A stretch of DNA of 64,000 nt, taken from contig NZ_JBEZFP010000032.1 in assembly GCF_040649515.1 (NCBI RefSeq), forward strand, positions 13,967 to 77,966, written 5' to 3'. Shown piece after piece: positions 8,402 through 17,151 of this stretch. The notes below the pieces were generated by a model, which made no database searches, was not told the origin of the DNA, and saw nothing but the letters and a program-made list of their open reading frames with translations. The translations under genes and the position numbers were made by a program. The stretch is from Yinghuangia elevatio. Lineage in GTDB: Bacteria; Actinomycetota; Actinomycetes; Streptomycetales; Streptomycetaceae. How positions within the stretch are numbered: position 1 is the first letter of the stretch; each line of letters opens with the position of its first letter.

Positions 8402-9847
8402 ATGCCCGCACCTGAATCCGCACGTCACACGCCCCGCGCGGCCGTACCGCAGGCCGACCGCACACCGCATCCCGTCGTGGACGGCGACGGCCACATCGTC
8501 GAGGCACTTCCCGTCCTCACCGAGGTGATCCGCAAGGTCGCCGGACCGGACGCGGCCGACCACTTCCTCGGCTCGTCGCCCACCTACGCCTCGCGCAGCA
8601 GCACCGACGGCCGCCTCGCCGAGCTGACCGGCGACCAACGCCGCCCGGGCACCTGGATCCCGCCCTGGTGGTCGCTGCCCGGCAACACCCTCGACCGGGC
8701 GACGGCCTTCCTGCCCGCCCTGCTGCACGAGCGCATGGACGAGATAGGACTCGACTTCGCGGTCCTCTACCCCAGCGTCGGCCTCGTCGCCTCCGGCCAC
8801 CCCGACGACGCGATCCGGGCCGGCGCCTGCCGCGGCGTGAACACCTACCTCGCCGAACTCACCGACGGGCTCCAGGACCGCATGACCCCGGCCGCCGTCG
8901 TCCCCACCCACACCCCCGACGAGGCGATCGCCGAACTCGAACACGCGGTCGGCAGCCTGGGGTTCAAGGCCGTGCTCGTCAACAACATCGTCGAGCGCCC
9001 CGTCCCCGGCGGCCCCGCGGGTGCCCGCTGGTACGACGTCCTCGCACTCGACAGCGTCCACGACTACGACCCGCTCTGGCGCCGCTGCGTCGAACTCGGC
9101 GTCGCCGTCACCGTGCACACCCCCACCATGGGCATCGGCCTGCGCCAGTCGTCCACCCGCTACGTGCACAACCACATCGGCACCTTCGCCGCCGGCGGGG
9201 AGGCCTTCGCCAAGGCCCTCGTCATCGGCGGCGTCGCCCACCGCTTCCCGACGCTGAACTTCGCCTTCCTGGAAGGCGGCGTCTCGTGGGGCGTACAACT
9301 CCTCGCCGACCTCGTCGGGCACTGGGAGAAGCGCGGCGGCCCGAACATCGCGGCACTCGACCCGGCCGGACTCGACGCCGCGCTCTGGGACGACCTGTTC
9401 GCCCGGCACGGTGGCACGCACTTCGCGGCCCCCGGTCTGGCCGCGGGACTGCGCGGGCAGGCCGACAACCCGCCGCCCGACCTCGACGACTACCGGGGCA
9501 GCGGCATCGCATCGCCCGCCGACATCGCCCGCATGTTCGAGCGCTTCTACTTCGGCTGCGAGGCCGACGACCCCACGATCGCCTGGGCGTACGCCGACTC
9601 CCTCAACCCCTGCGGCGCCGTGCTGCGCCCGCTGCTGGGCTCCGACATCGGCCACTGGGACGTCACCGACATGCGTGAAGTCGTCGGGGAGGCCCGCGAA
9701 CTGGTCGAGCACAGGCATCTCACCCCCGCGCAATTCCGCGAGTTCGCGTGCGACAACACGGTGCGCCTGCACGGCGGCATGAACCCGCGGTTCTTCGACG
9801 GCACGCGCGTCGAACAGTACGCCCGGAAACTCCTCGGCCACGCCTGA
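8402..9847 (+). CDS. Amidohydrolase-2 family metal-dependent hydrolase
   Basis: A 481-residue protein of the amidohydrolase_2 (ACMS decarboxylase-like) TIM-barrel family. The first metal-ligand region is VVDGDGHIVE near residue 25; a VTVHTPT strand, NHIGTFAAGGEA and FLEGGVSW mark the later barrel strands, with HWDVTDM near the end. The family includes decarboxylases and hydrolases of aromatic or amide substrates. The start has no Shine-Dalgarno; a GACACT box 7 nt upstream suggests leaderless initiation. A P450/carrier pair follows 263 bp downstream. The region between it and the peptide-binding gene (258 bp) holds no other ORF. Confidence 0.82.
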   Translation: MPAPESARHTPRAAVPQADRTPHPVVDGDGHIVEALPVLTEVIRKVAGPDAADHFLGSSPTYASRSSTDGRLAELTGDQRRPGTWIPPWWSLPGNTLDRATAFLPALLHERMDEIGLDFAVLYPSVGLVASGHPDDAIRAGACRGVNTYLAELTDGLQDRMTPAAVVPTHTPDEAIAELEHAVGSLGFKAVLVNNIVERPVPGGPAGARWYDVLALDSVHDYDPLWRRCVELGVAVTVHTPTMGIGLRQSSTRYVHNHIGTFAAGGEAFAKALVIGGVAHRFPTLNFAFLEGGVSWGVQLLADLVGHWEKRGGPNIAALDPAGLDAALWDDLFARHGGTHFAAPGLAAGLRGQADNPPPDLDDYRGSGIASPADIARMFERFYFGCEADDPTIAWAYADSLNPCGAVLRPLLGSDIGHWDVTDMREVVGEARELVEHRHLTPAQFREFACDNTVRLHGGMNPRFFDGTRVEQYARKLLGHA

Positions 9848-9900
9848 CCGTTGCTCGCCGCGCCGCCGAATCGCAGGGGCCGAGCCGGTCTCGTCCGGTC

Positions 9901-9921
9901 CGGCCCGGGCCGGCCGGGCCG
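9901..9921. terminator. Hairpin after the amidohydrolase gene
   Basis: Arms CGGCCCGG and CCGGGCCG with a 5-nt loop, 54 bp past the amidohydrolase stop. It separates that gene from the carrier-P450 pair. There is no T-run. Confidence 0.5.
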
Positions 9922-10110
9922 AGGCGCCCGCACCGCCTCCTGTCCGCCTCCTGTCCGGTCCTTGTCCGGCCCCGGGGCGCCCGGCCCGCGGCCCCGCCGA
10001 AGGCATCTGCCTCGGGCCGGGCGCGGCCGCTTGCATGTCGGATTTATCCAATCCTCCCGCAGAGGCCCGCTGGGAGAGTGAGGCGACGTGGACAACCGCA
10101 GGGGGAACGG

Positions 10111-10464
10111 ATGGCACAAAACCACCACGTCGTACGGCCTGGCGCGGCGCACGACCCGGGAGCGGCCGACGAGGAGGCCCGCGTCGAAGCGGGGATCACC
10201 ACCGACTACGCGGCACCGCGCACCGGCCTTGAGGAACGCCTCGTCCGGCTCTGGGAGTCGGCCCTGCGGTTCGGCCCGGTCGGCATCGAGGACGACTTCT
10301 TCGAACTCGGCGGCGACTCGATGCTCGCCGCCCGCGTGCAACTCGACGTCGACGTGGAGTTCGGCGTCGAGATCTCGGCCGCCGCACTCTTCCTCTCGCC
10401 CACGGTCGCGACACTGGCCGAGGCGGTGGAGGAGGCCCTGAAATCCGCCGGGGCCGGGGTATGA
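10111..10464 (+). CDS. Free-standing acyl/peptidyl carrier protein
   Basis: A 117-residue protein with a phosphopantetheine-attachment domain at about residues 30-112. The motif DDFFELGGDSMLAARV places the attachment Ser at residue 70, and the LFLSPTVATLAEAVEE helix completes the fold. The LGGDS form favours a peptidyl (NRPS-type) carrier over fatty-acid ACP. ATG at 10111 follows GGGGGAA. Its stop overlaps the P450 ATG (ATGA), so the two are translationally coupled. No adenylation, condensation or thioesterase domain is encoded nearby, so loading must come from elsewhere. The first 30 residues are not conserved in appearance. Confidence 0.85.
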   Translation: MAQNHHVVRPGAAHDPGAADEEARVEAGITTDYAAPRTGLEERLVRLWESALRFGPVGIEDDFFELGGDSMLAARVQLDVDVEFGVEISAAALFLSPTVATLAEAVEEALKSAGAGV

Positions 10465-11735
10465 ACACCGGATCCGCGCCTCGGCACGCGGTTCCCGACC
10501 TGGCCGATCCCGGTCTGTACGCCGACCACGACCCACACGCCGTGTGGCGGGCGCTGCGCGCGTACGACCCCGTGTACTGGCAGCCTGTCGGCGCCCCTCA
10601 CGCCGCCCGGGGCCAGGGGGCCGGCGGCCCGCGTCCTGACGCGGGCCTCGGCTTCTGGGCCGCCACCCGCTACGCGGATGTCGACCGCATCCTGCGCGAC
10701 CACGAGGTCTTCACCTCCGAGCGGGGCACGCTGCTGAGCCTCATCGGCAGGCCCGACCCGGCGGCCGGGCACCAGATGGCGGCCACCGATCCGCCCCGGC
10801 ACGACGCCCTGCGCGCACCCCTCCACAAGGCCATGCGCGTCAGGTCGGTGGACGCCCACACACGCGAGGTACGCGCGGGCATCCGCGCCCTGCTGCCCCT
10901 CGACGGGGGCCCCTTCGACTTCGCCGCCGGCATGCGCGACCTGCCGCTCGTGGTCCTCGGCCTGCTGCTCGGGCTCCCCGAGGCGGACCGGCCGCACCTG
11001 GCCCGGCTGGCGATGACGGCCTCGGCCGAGGACGACCCCGACCTCATGCTGCCGGAGGGTCCCGCGGCGACGCTGCGCCGCGCGCACCGCGAGTTGTTCG
11101 CGTACTTCACCGACCTGGTCCGCGCCCGGGCCCGCGATCCCCGCGACGACCTCGTGGGGATCATGCTCGGTATGCGGCACGACGGCGTGCGCATGCCGCC
11201 CGCCGCGATCGTGTCCAACTGCTACAGCCTGCTGCTCGGCGCCGCCGTCACGCTGTCCCAGGTCCCGGTCGCCACGGTCATGGCCCTGGCGGAGAACGGC
11301 GGGTACGCGGCCTGGGCCGCCCGGCCCGACCTGCTCGACAGCGGCATCGAGGAGAGCCTGCGGTGGGCCACACCCGCGCGCTACTTCATGCGGACCACGC
11401 GGCGCCCCGTCGAGCTGTCCGGTGTCGTCGTCCCGGAAGGCCAGCCGGTCGTGGCCTTCCTCGCGTCGGCCAACCGCGACCGCCGCGTGTTCACCGACCC
11501 CGACGTGTTCGACGTCGCCCGGCGCCCCAACCGGCACCTGGCCTTCGGGGCCGGTCCGCACTACTGCATCGGCGCGAACATGGCCCGGCTCACGCTGCGG
11601 CTGCTCTTCACCGAGCTGTTCGCCGCGTACGCCAAACTCGACGTGGTCGGCGAACCGGTGCGCATACGCTCGGTCTTCCTCGCGGGCGTGAAGAGCCTCC
11701 CGGTGCAGGGCCGCCTGCGCCGTGCCCCCGTCTGA
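10461..11735 (+). CDS. Cytochrome P450
   Basis: A 424-residue bacterial P450. The haem-ligand loop is FGAGPHYCIGANMARL with the Cys near residue 369, the K-helix ExxR is ESLR, and the FxxPR-like region is ARRPNRH. The I-helix reads LLLGAAVTLSQ, where the usual acidic/Thr pair of the oxygen-activating groove is altered (A-V-T), so catalysis may be atypical. Four-base overlap with the carrier-protein gene indicates paired expression, and P450s coupled to free carriers commonly hydroxylate a carrier-bound amino acid. That role is an inference here. Redox partners are not encoded nearby. Confidence 0.93.
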   Translation: MNTGSAPRHAVPDLADPGLYADHDPHAVWRALRAYDPVYWQPVGAPHAARGQGAGGPRPDAGLGFWAATRYADVDRILRDHEVFTSERGTLLSLIGRPDPAAGHQMAATDPPRHDALRAPLHKAMRVRSVDAHTREVRAGIRALLPLDGGPFDFAAGMRDLPLVVLGLLLGLPEADRPHLARLAMTASAEDDPDLMLPEGPAATLRRAHRELFAYFTDLVRARARDPRDDLVGIMLGMRHDGVRMPPAAIVSNCYSLLLGAAVTLSQVPVATVMALAENGGYAAWAARPDLLDSGIEESLRWATPARYFMRTTRRPVELSGVVVPEGQPVVAFLASANRDRRVFTDPDVFDVARRPNRHLAFGAGPHYCIGANMARLTLRLLFTELFAAYAKLDVVGEPVRIRSVFLAGVKSLPVQGRLRRAPV

Positions 11736-11749
11736 CGTCTTCGGCGCGT

Positions 11750-11776
11750 CCCCCGGGGATCCGCGATCCCCGGGGG
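11750..11776. terminator. Bidirectional terminator between P450 and phosphatase genes
   Basis: Perfect 11-bp arms CCCCCGGGGAT and ATCCCCGGGGG around CCGCG. It sits in the 48-bp gap between convergent genes, 14 bp past the P450 stop and 7 bp past the phosphatase stop. Confidence 0.75.
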
Positions 11777-11783
11777 CGGTGCC

Positions 11784-12611
11784 TCAGCGCTGGAGGAACC
11801 GTGCCCGCAGGGCCCCGACCTCCGCGTCGGTGATGCCGTGCCGCTCCAGGAGCGGACCGAACCCGCCGTGCTCGCTGGCCACTTCGGTGAGGAAGGTGCG
11901 TATCGTCTCCTCCTCCGCGCTCAGGATCACCGCGGGTACTGCCCGGCCCGCGAGACCGGGCAGCACCGCCGTCGTGTGCGCGCGGATCGCGTCGAGCGCA
12001 AGCTGCGTGCGCGTGTAGTCGGCGACGATCGTGTCCTCGTCGGCGCCGAGCAGGTCGAGCACGCAGGCCGCGACGATGCCGGTGCGGTCCTTGCCCGCGG
12101 TGCAGTGCACCAGGGCGGGGGATGCGGCCGGGTGGGCGAACGCCCGGATCAGGTCCGCGAGATGGCCGGCGCCCTGGGCGGCGATCGTGGCGTACCAGAG
12201 GCCGAACTCGCGCGCGCCGAAGGGCGACGGCCAGGCCGGTGCGGCGCCCGCCGACGCGTTGGCCGCCGACTCGCTGCCCGATGACTCGCCGCCGGCCGCC
12301 CCGGTGCCTTCGCCGCCGCCCACGGACCGCGTCGCCAGCTCGATCGCGCGGATCTCCACAGCGGACGGCAGCGCGGGCCACGGCACGCCGGCACGCTCGG
12401 TGTCGTGCCGCAGGTCGACCACCAGGCCGAGGCCGAGCGCGGCGACGAGCGCGGCGCCGTCCGCCTCGGTCAGCCCGAACGGCGCGGCCGAGCGGAACAG
12501 CAGGCCCGGGCGTACGCGCGAGCCGTCGCGGGTCGGCAGCCCGCCCAGGTCGCGCAGGTTGATCAGCGGAAGGCCGGCCCCGATGGGGGACAGCGCGGTC
12601 TCGGCGGTCAT
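11784..12611 (-). CDS. Tyrosine-phosphatase-like protein (Y_phosphatase3)
   Basis: A 275-residue cytoplasmic phosphatase of the Cys-dependent superfamily. The N-terminus INLRDLGGLPTRDG, then RSAAP, and the P-loop VHCTAGKDRTG (Cys nucleophile, Arg phosphate binder) are clear. A Gly/Ser/Ala insertion separates the two halves. ATG at 12611 follows GAGGAG. It is the last gene of the importer locus, 26 bp after a permease gene, so it is probably co-transcribed. Members of the family act on phosphoproteins, lipids or small phosphate esters. Context favours a small imported phosphate ester. Confidence 0.88.
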   Translation of the reverse strand: MTAETALSPIGAGLPLINLRDLGGLPTRDGSRVRPGLLFRSAAPFGLTEADGAALVAALGLGLVVDLRHDTERAGVPWPALPSAVEIRAIELATRSVGGGEGTGAAGGESSGSESAANASAGAAPAWPSPFGAREFGLWYATIAAQGAGHLADLIRAFAHPAASPALVHCTAGKDRTGIVAACVLDLLGADEDTIVADYTRTQLALDAIRAHTTAVLPGLAGRAVPAVILSAEEETIRTFLTEVASEHGGFGPLLERHGITDAEVGALRARFLQR

Positions 12612-12637
12612 GGCACTCCTCGGAGAAGCGGGGCCGG

Positions 12638-13600
12638 TCACTTGAGGCCCGAACGGACGAAGGCGTCGATGACGTGGCGCTGGAGCACCACGTAGAGCAG
12701 CAGGATGGGCAGGCAGGCCAGGCCCGAGGCGGCCATCAGGGCACCCCAGTTGTTGCCCTCGGCGCCCATGAAGCCGCGGATGCCGACCTGGACGACGGAG
12801 TCGGAGCGCTGGAGGACCATCGCGGGCCAGAAGTACTCGTTCCAGGCGGAGATGAACAGCAGGATGAACAGCGACGCGAGTGCGGGCCGCATGTTGGGGA
12901 CCACGACGCGCCACAGCGTCCCCCACGACGTACGGCCGTCCATGCGGGACGCGTCGAGGAGTTCCTTCGGGAACGCGGCAAGGTGCTGACGCAGCATCAG
13001 CACGGCCATCGCCGAGCAGAGCGTCGGCACCACGATGCCCGACAGCGTGTTCAGCAGCCCCAGCTTCGACAGCGTCACGTAGTTGGGGATCATGGTGACC
13101 TGGAACGGCACGAGCCACGTTCCGACGAACAGCAGGAAGAGCACGCGCTGTCCGAAGAACCGCCAGGCGGCGAACGCGTAGGCCGCGAGCAGGGCGATGA
13201 GGGTCTGGCCCACCGCGCTGAGCAGCGCGACCAGGAACGTGTTGGCGAGCATGCGGCCCATCGGGATCGCGTCCCACACGTGCCGCACGTTCTCCAGGCT
13301 CACCGGCCACGGCAGCAGCGACTGCCCCAGGGCCGTGCCGGGCTCGCGGAACGCGACGATGTACATCCAGTACACCGGGAACACGCACACCACGCTCAGC
13401 GCGCCGAGGACGACGTGTCCGAGCGCGGTGCGCGTACGCGAGCGGCTGCCGACCGGCAGATCGGCGAGGTCCTTGGGTACGCGGCGCAGCCGTGCCTTGG
13501 CGGCGACGGTGGCGGTACGGGGGCGCGCGGGCGTCGACCCGGGGTCGGGGCCGACACGTGGCGGAGGGGCGACTTCGACGAAGTATGCGGTGGTGGTCAT
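12638..13600 (-). CDS. Carbohydrate ABC transporter permease (MalG/UgpE type)
   Basis: A 320-residue inner-membrane permease with six predicted membrane segments. The EAA loop that contacts the ATPase reads ELLDASRMDGRTSWGTLWRVVVPNMRPAL-like at about residues 210-235. A long charged N-terminal tail of about 55 residues precedes the first membrane segment. The start MTTTAYFVEVAPP shares its FVEVA with the neighbouring permease's start (VFVEVAAP). It lies 96 bp after the first permease gene and 26 bp before the phosphatase gene. Confidence 0.92.
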   Translation of the reverse strand: MTTTAYFVEVAPPPRVGPDPGSTPARPRTATVAAKARLRRVPKDLADLPVGSRSRTRTALGHVVLGALSVVCVFPVYWMYIVAFREPGTALGQSLLPWPVSLENVRHVWDAIPMGRMLANTFLVALLSAVGQTLIALLAAYAFAAWRFFGQRVLFLLFVGTWLVPFQVTMIPNYVTLSKLGLLNTLSGIVVPTLCSAMAVLMLRQHLAAFPKELLDASRMDGRTSWGTLWRVVVPNMRPALASLFILLFISAWNEYFWPAMVLQRSDSVVQVGIRGFMGAEGNNWGALMAASGLACLPILLLYVVLQRHVIDAFVRSGLK

Positions 13601-13625
13601 CGCGATGGCTCTCAGGGGCTTCCGG

Positions 13626-13679
13626 GGATCTCGGGAATCCCGGGTATCTCGGTCATCTTGGGCATCTCGGGCGTCTCGG
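13626..13679. repeat. Six 9-bp tandem repeats between permease genes
   Basis: Six head-to-tail units of consensus GNATCTCGG (for example GTATCTCGG, GCATCTCGG, GCGTCTCGG) fill most of the 96-bp gap between the two permease genes, inside the transcribed operon. The array ends 17 bp before the stop of the upstream permease gene. Copy number could vary between strains. Confidence 0.75.
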
Positions 13680-13696
13680 GGAGCGGGGTTTGTGTG

Positions 13697-14656
13697 TCAG
13701 TCGTCGTGGAAGCTCAGCCGGTCCGCGAGCCACACGAAGAACATGGCGACGACCGCGAAGCCGACGAAGAACAGGGTTCCGGCGGCGGCCGCGTATCCCG
13801 CGTCGAAGCTGCGGAAGCCGAACTGCCACAGCAGGTAGTAGATGTTGGTGGTGGCCCCGCCCGGACCGCCCTGCGTGAGCGTGTCGATCAGCGGGAACGT
13901 CCACTGCGCGGACAGCAGGATGGTCATCAGCGCCAGGAACACCAGCGACGGCGACAGCAGCGGCAGCGTGATGCGGCGGGTGATCTGCGCCCTTGTCGCA
14001 CCGTCGAGCGAGGCGGCGTCGGCGTAATCGCGGTTGATGCCGGACAGGCCCGCGGTGACCACGACCACCGCGAAGCCGATCATCTGCCAGCCGCAGATCC
14101 CGATCATCGCCACGAGCGCGGGACCCGGCTCGCGGAACACGTTCACCGGTCCGATCCCGAACACATCCAGGGCCCGGGTGACCGGGCCGCCGTCGGGTTC
14201 GAGCAGCCACCGCCACACCGCGGCGGTGGCCACCGGCGTGACGAGCGTCGGCACGAAGATCAGCGCGCGGTACAGGGTCGCGCTGCGCCCGCGCACGTTC
14301 TGCGCGAGCAGGGCGATGGCGACCGGGATCACCACCGAGAACGGCAGCAGGCCCAACACGTACCACCCGGTGTTGACCAGGGCCTCGTGCAGTTCGGGCA
14401 GCGCCAGGACCTGCCGGTAGTTGTCCAGTCCGACCGGCTCCAGCGGCGAGGTGGGCAGCAGGTTCCACTTGTAGAAGGAGAGTTCGACCGTCTGGGCGAA
14501 CGGGCGGTACGTCCACGTGACCAGGAAGACCACGGCCGGGACGAGGTAGAGGTACGGGGGCAGCGCCGCCGCGATGCGGCGCAGCGGGGAAGGGCGGTCG
14601 CCGCCCCCGGCTCCGGGGGCGGCGGACTGCTTCGGCGCGGCTACTTCGACGAACAC
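13697..14656 (-). CDS. Carbohydrate ABC transporter permease (MalF/UgpA type)
   Basis: A 319-residue permease with six membrane segments. The EAA loop is DAASLDGATRAQITRRITLP, and GGPGGATTNIYYLLW is typical of the UgpA/MalF partner. The GTG at 14656 follows GAGG at 9 nt; ORF continuation upstream overlaps the phosphoesterase and is not used. It begins 11 bp after the metallophosphoesterase stop, so the two are co-transcribed. It pairs with the permease at 12638-13600. Confidence 0.92.
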   Translation of the reverse strand: MFVEVAAPKQSAAPGAGGGDRPSPLRRIAAALPPYLYLVPAVVFLVTWTYRPFAQTVELSFYKWNLLPTSPLEPVGLDNYRQVLALPELHEALVNTGWYVLGLLPFSVVIPVAIALLAQNVRGRSATLYRALIFVPTLVTPVATAAVWRWLLEPDGGPVTRALDVFGIGPVNVFREPGPALVAMIGICGWQMIGFAVVVVTAGLSGINRDYADAASLDGATRAQITRRITLPLLSPSLVFLALMTILLSAQWTFPLIDTLTQGGPGGATTNIYYLLWQFGFRSFDAGYAAAAGTLFFVGFAVVAMFFVWLADRLSFHDD

Positions 14657-14667
14657 GGGCGGGAGCC

Positions 14668-15522
14668 TCAGGCCTGCGCCGCGGCGCCGTGCTCGGCCAT
14701 GTAGCGGCGCAGCGTCTCGACGTCGAGTTCGTACACGGGCGCGCCGCGGCCGACGGGCACGAATGTGGCGGTCGCCTCGTCCGCGTACACGTCGATGCGG
14801 GTGTACCCGCCGCCGGCGGTCCCGCGGATGAGCCCGGCCGGGGCCAGCACGTCGGCGGTGTACGCGGTCGCCGGCGCCACCCACACCGGTACGCCGCCGA
14901 GCGAGCCGCAGGTGGCGTGGTGCGCGTGGCCGGCCACGACGAGGCGGACGTCCGTGCCGCGCACCACCTCGGCGAGTTCCGCGTACTGACGCAGGGTCAG
15001 CATCTCCAGGATCTCCAGCGGGGACGGGATCGGCGGGTGGTGCAGCGCGAGAATCGTGCCGTGCTCCGCCGGCGTGGCCAACTGCTCGCGCAGCCAGGCG
15101 AGTTGGGCGTCGGTGAGGTCGCCGTGGTGGCTGCCCGGCTCGGTGGTGTCCAGCATCACGACGCGCAGGCCGTCCGCCTGGTGGACGAAGTCGCGTTCGT
15201 GGCCGACGGCCAGGCCGCCGAGCAGGTCGGCGTGGAACGCCTCGCGCTTGTCGTGGTTGCCCATGCCGAACAGCGCGGGGGCACCGATGCGCGCGGCCGC
15301 CTTCTCGGCGGTCTCGCGGAGCCTGCGGTACGACGCGGCGTCCCCGGCGTCCGCGAGGTCGCCGGTGAACAGCAGGGCGGCGGGCCTGAGCGCGGCGGCC
15401 TCGACCTCGTCGAGGGCGGCTGCCAGGTTCGCCAGAGTGTCGACGGTGCCGTGCAGCAGTTCCCCTTCGGGGACCACGTGGACGTCGCTGAACTGGATGA
15501 CGGTGTGCAGGGGCTTGCGCAT
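14668..15522 (-). CDS. Calcineurin-like metallophosphoesterase (CpdA/GpdQ-type)
   Basis: A 284-residue binuclear metal phosphoesterase. All ligand motifs are present: FSDVH near residue 13, GDLAD, GMGNHDKR, HHPP and GHAHH. The overall layout matches the cAMP phosphodiesterase / glycerophosphodiesterase class III group. It lies inside an ABC importer operon (11 bp before a permease gene, 94 bp after the binding-protein gene), which suggests that it hydrolyses the imported phosphodiester in the cytoplasm; no signal peptide is seen. Cyclic nucleotide hydrolysis is the main alternative. Confidence 0.88.
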   Translation of the reverse strand: MRKPLHTVIQFSDVHVVPEGELLHGTVDTLANLAAALDEVEAAALRPAALLFTGDLADAGDAASYRRLRETAEKAAARIGAPALFGMGNHDKREAFHADLLGGLAVGHERDFVHQADGLRVVMLDTTEPGSHHGDLTDAQLAWLREQLATPAEHGTILALHHPPIPSPLEILEMLTLRQYAELAEVVRGTDVRLVVAGHAHHATCGSLGGVPVWVAPATAYTADVLAPAGLIRGTAGGGYTRIDVYADEATATFVPVGRGAPVYELDVETLRRYMAEHGAAAQA

Positions 15523-15616
15523 TGCGGTGCCTTTTCGGGAGGGGGACCGGTCGGCCGGAGCCGGACCGGACCGGGTGGAGCCGGGGTCGGTAGGGACGTG
15601 CGCGCGCCGCGCCGGG

Positions 15617-16999
15617 TCAGGGGAGCAGCCCGCTCGCCCGCTTCTGTGCGTCGGCGAGCGTCGCGGCCGGGTCCTTGCCCTGGTACACCGACGCCTCGAC
15701 GGCCTGGAGCAGCAGGTCGCGGATCTGGACGTAGCTGTTGCCGGGGAACGACACCCACGGCCGCAGGCGCGTGAGCTGGTCGAGGTTGGGCCGGATCAAC
15801 GGGTTCTTGTCGGCCCATGGCTTCAGCGCGGCGGGGTCGTCGACGAGGGACGGGCGCAGCGGGAGGTAGCCGATCTTGCTGGAGATCTCGGTGTAGGCGC
15901 GGTCACTCGTCATGAACTCGATGAACTGCCACGCCGCGCGCTGCTTGGCCGAGTCGTCGGAGAAGACCATCAGGGCTGACCCGGAGTTTGTCGGCACCGC
16001 CGCCCGACCGGGGAACGCGGGCAGGGGAGCGGCGCGCAGGTCCCACTTCCCGGCCGCCGCGGCCTGCTGGAACATGCCCTGCAGGGAGCTGGACTCCAGC
16101 ACCATGCCGAGGTTGCCGCGCGTGAACGCGTCGATGGCCTGGGCCTGCGTGAGGTTGGGGGAGGCGCCGGACTTCACGAGGTCGGCGAGCGTGCCGACGG
16201 CCGCGGCCGACGCGGGCTCGGCGAAGGTCAGCTGCTTGCGGTCGTCGGAAAGGACCCGGCCGCCGTTGGACGCGATGATCGCCTGGAGGCACCAGTCGCC
16301 GGCCGACGCGGTGGCGCAGTCTATGTACGCGCCCTCCTTGCCGGCGTTCGCCTTGACGGCCAGGCCCGCCTTCTTGACGTCGTCCCAGGTGGCCGGCGGC
16401 TTGTCCGGGTCGAGTCCGGCCGCGCGGAAGGCGTCGGCGTTGTAGAAGAGGACCGGCGTGGAGAAGACGTACGGCATGCCGTAGGTCTTGCCGTTCCAGT
16501 CGCCGAGCGTCGCCGCGTTGGGGGCGAACGGGTGTGGTCCGCCGAACGAGGCCCGCACGGTGTCCTTGCCGACCAGGTCGTCGAGCGGCTTGGCCTTGAG
16601 GCTGTTGACCGCGAAGTCGAGGTCGCCGAACGTGACCTGGCCGACGTCCGGCGCCTTGCCGACGACCATCTGGCTCTGGATCGACCCGACGACGTTCTGC
16701 GCGCCGCCCTGGGGAGGCCGGGTGGTGACGTGGATGTTGGGGTTCTTCTCCTGGAACTCCCGGACCAGGCCGTTGATCGTGTCGGTCCACACGCCGGCCT
16801 GCGAGAGGTTGTAGGACTCGAAGACGATCTCGACCTTCTGGTCGGGGCGCAGCTCGGGTGCCGCCTGGGCGGCGCCCGCGTCGTCGGCGTTGCCGGAGGT
16901 GCTGCCGCCGAGCCCGCCGCACGCGGTGGCGGTGAGGGCGAGGGCTGCGGTCGCGGCCGCGCCGGCAAGGCGGGCGCGTACGCGGCGGGGGGTGGTCAC
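15617..16999 (-). CDS. Extracellular sugar/glycerol-phosphate-type binding lipoprotein
   Basis: A 460-residue family 1 solute-binding protein (SBP_bac_1; UgpB/MalE type). Lipobox LTATAC lies near residue 27 after a basic N-terminus. The family blocks VREFQEKNPNIHVTTR, GKAPDVGQVTFGDL, GKTYGMPYVFSTPVLFYNADAF and PTNSGSALMVFSD are visible. The GTG at 16999 follows CTGGAG. It lies second in the importer locus, 152 bp after the ATPase gene, and delivers substrate to the two permeases downstream. The substrate cannot be read from the sequence. Confidence 0.92.
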   Translation of the reverse strand: MTTPRRVRARLAGAAATAALALTATACGGLGGSTSGNADDAGAAQAAPELRPDQKVEIVFESYNLSQAGVWTDTINGLVREFQEKNPNIHVTTRPPQGGAQNVVGSIQSQMVVGKAPDVGQVTFGDLDFAVNSLKAKPLDDLVGKDTVRASFGGPHPFAPNAATLGDWNGKTYGMPYVFSTPVLFYNADAFRAAGLDPDKPPATWDDVKKAGLAVKANAGKEGAYIDCATASAGDWCLQAIIASNGGRVLSDDRKQLTFAEPASAAAVGTLADLVKSGASPNLTQAQAIDAFTRGNLGMVLESSSLQGMFQQAAAAGKWDLRAAPLPAFPGRAAVPTNSGSALMVFSDDSAKQRAAWQFIEFMTSDRAYTEISSKIGYLPLRPSLVDDPAALKPWADKNPLIRPNLDQLTRLRPWVSFPGNSYVQIRDLLLQAVEASVYQGKDPAATLADAQKRASGLLP

Positions 17000-17151
17000 G
17001 GGAACTCCAGGTGGTTCGTGGGTGGTTCGTCGTTCGGGCGGCGGTGGCCGCCGGCCCGCGGAGCGCGGGGCCGGACGGACGGGGCGGGGAGACGGGGTGG
17101 CAGGTCGCGGTGGCGGGCCGGGGTGGCAGAGCGCCGTGCGGAGAGCGCCGT

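Noticed and set aside
8282..10117. Minus-strand open frame of 611 codons opposite the amidohydrolase
   Set aside because: It is an antisense shadow; the plus-strand frame carries the amidohydrolase motifs.
12674..14704. Plus-strand open frame of 676 codons opposite the permease genes
   Set aside because: It is His/Asp/Gln/Arg-rich, the typical antisense product of hydrophobic membrane-protein codons; the permeases on the other strand have EAA motifs.
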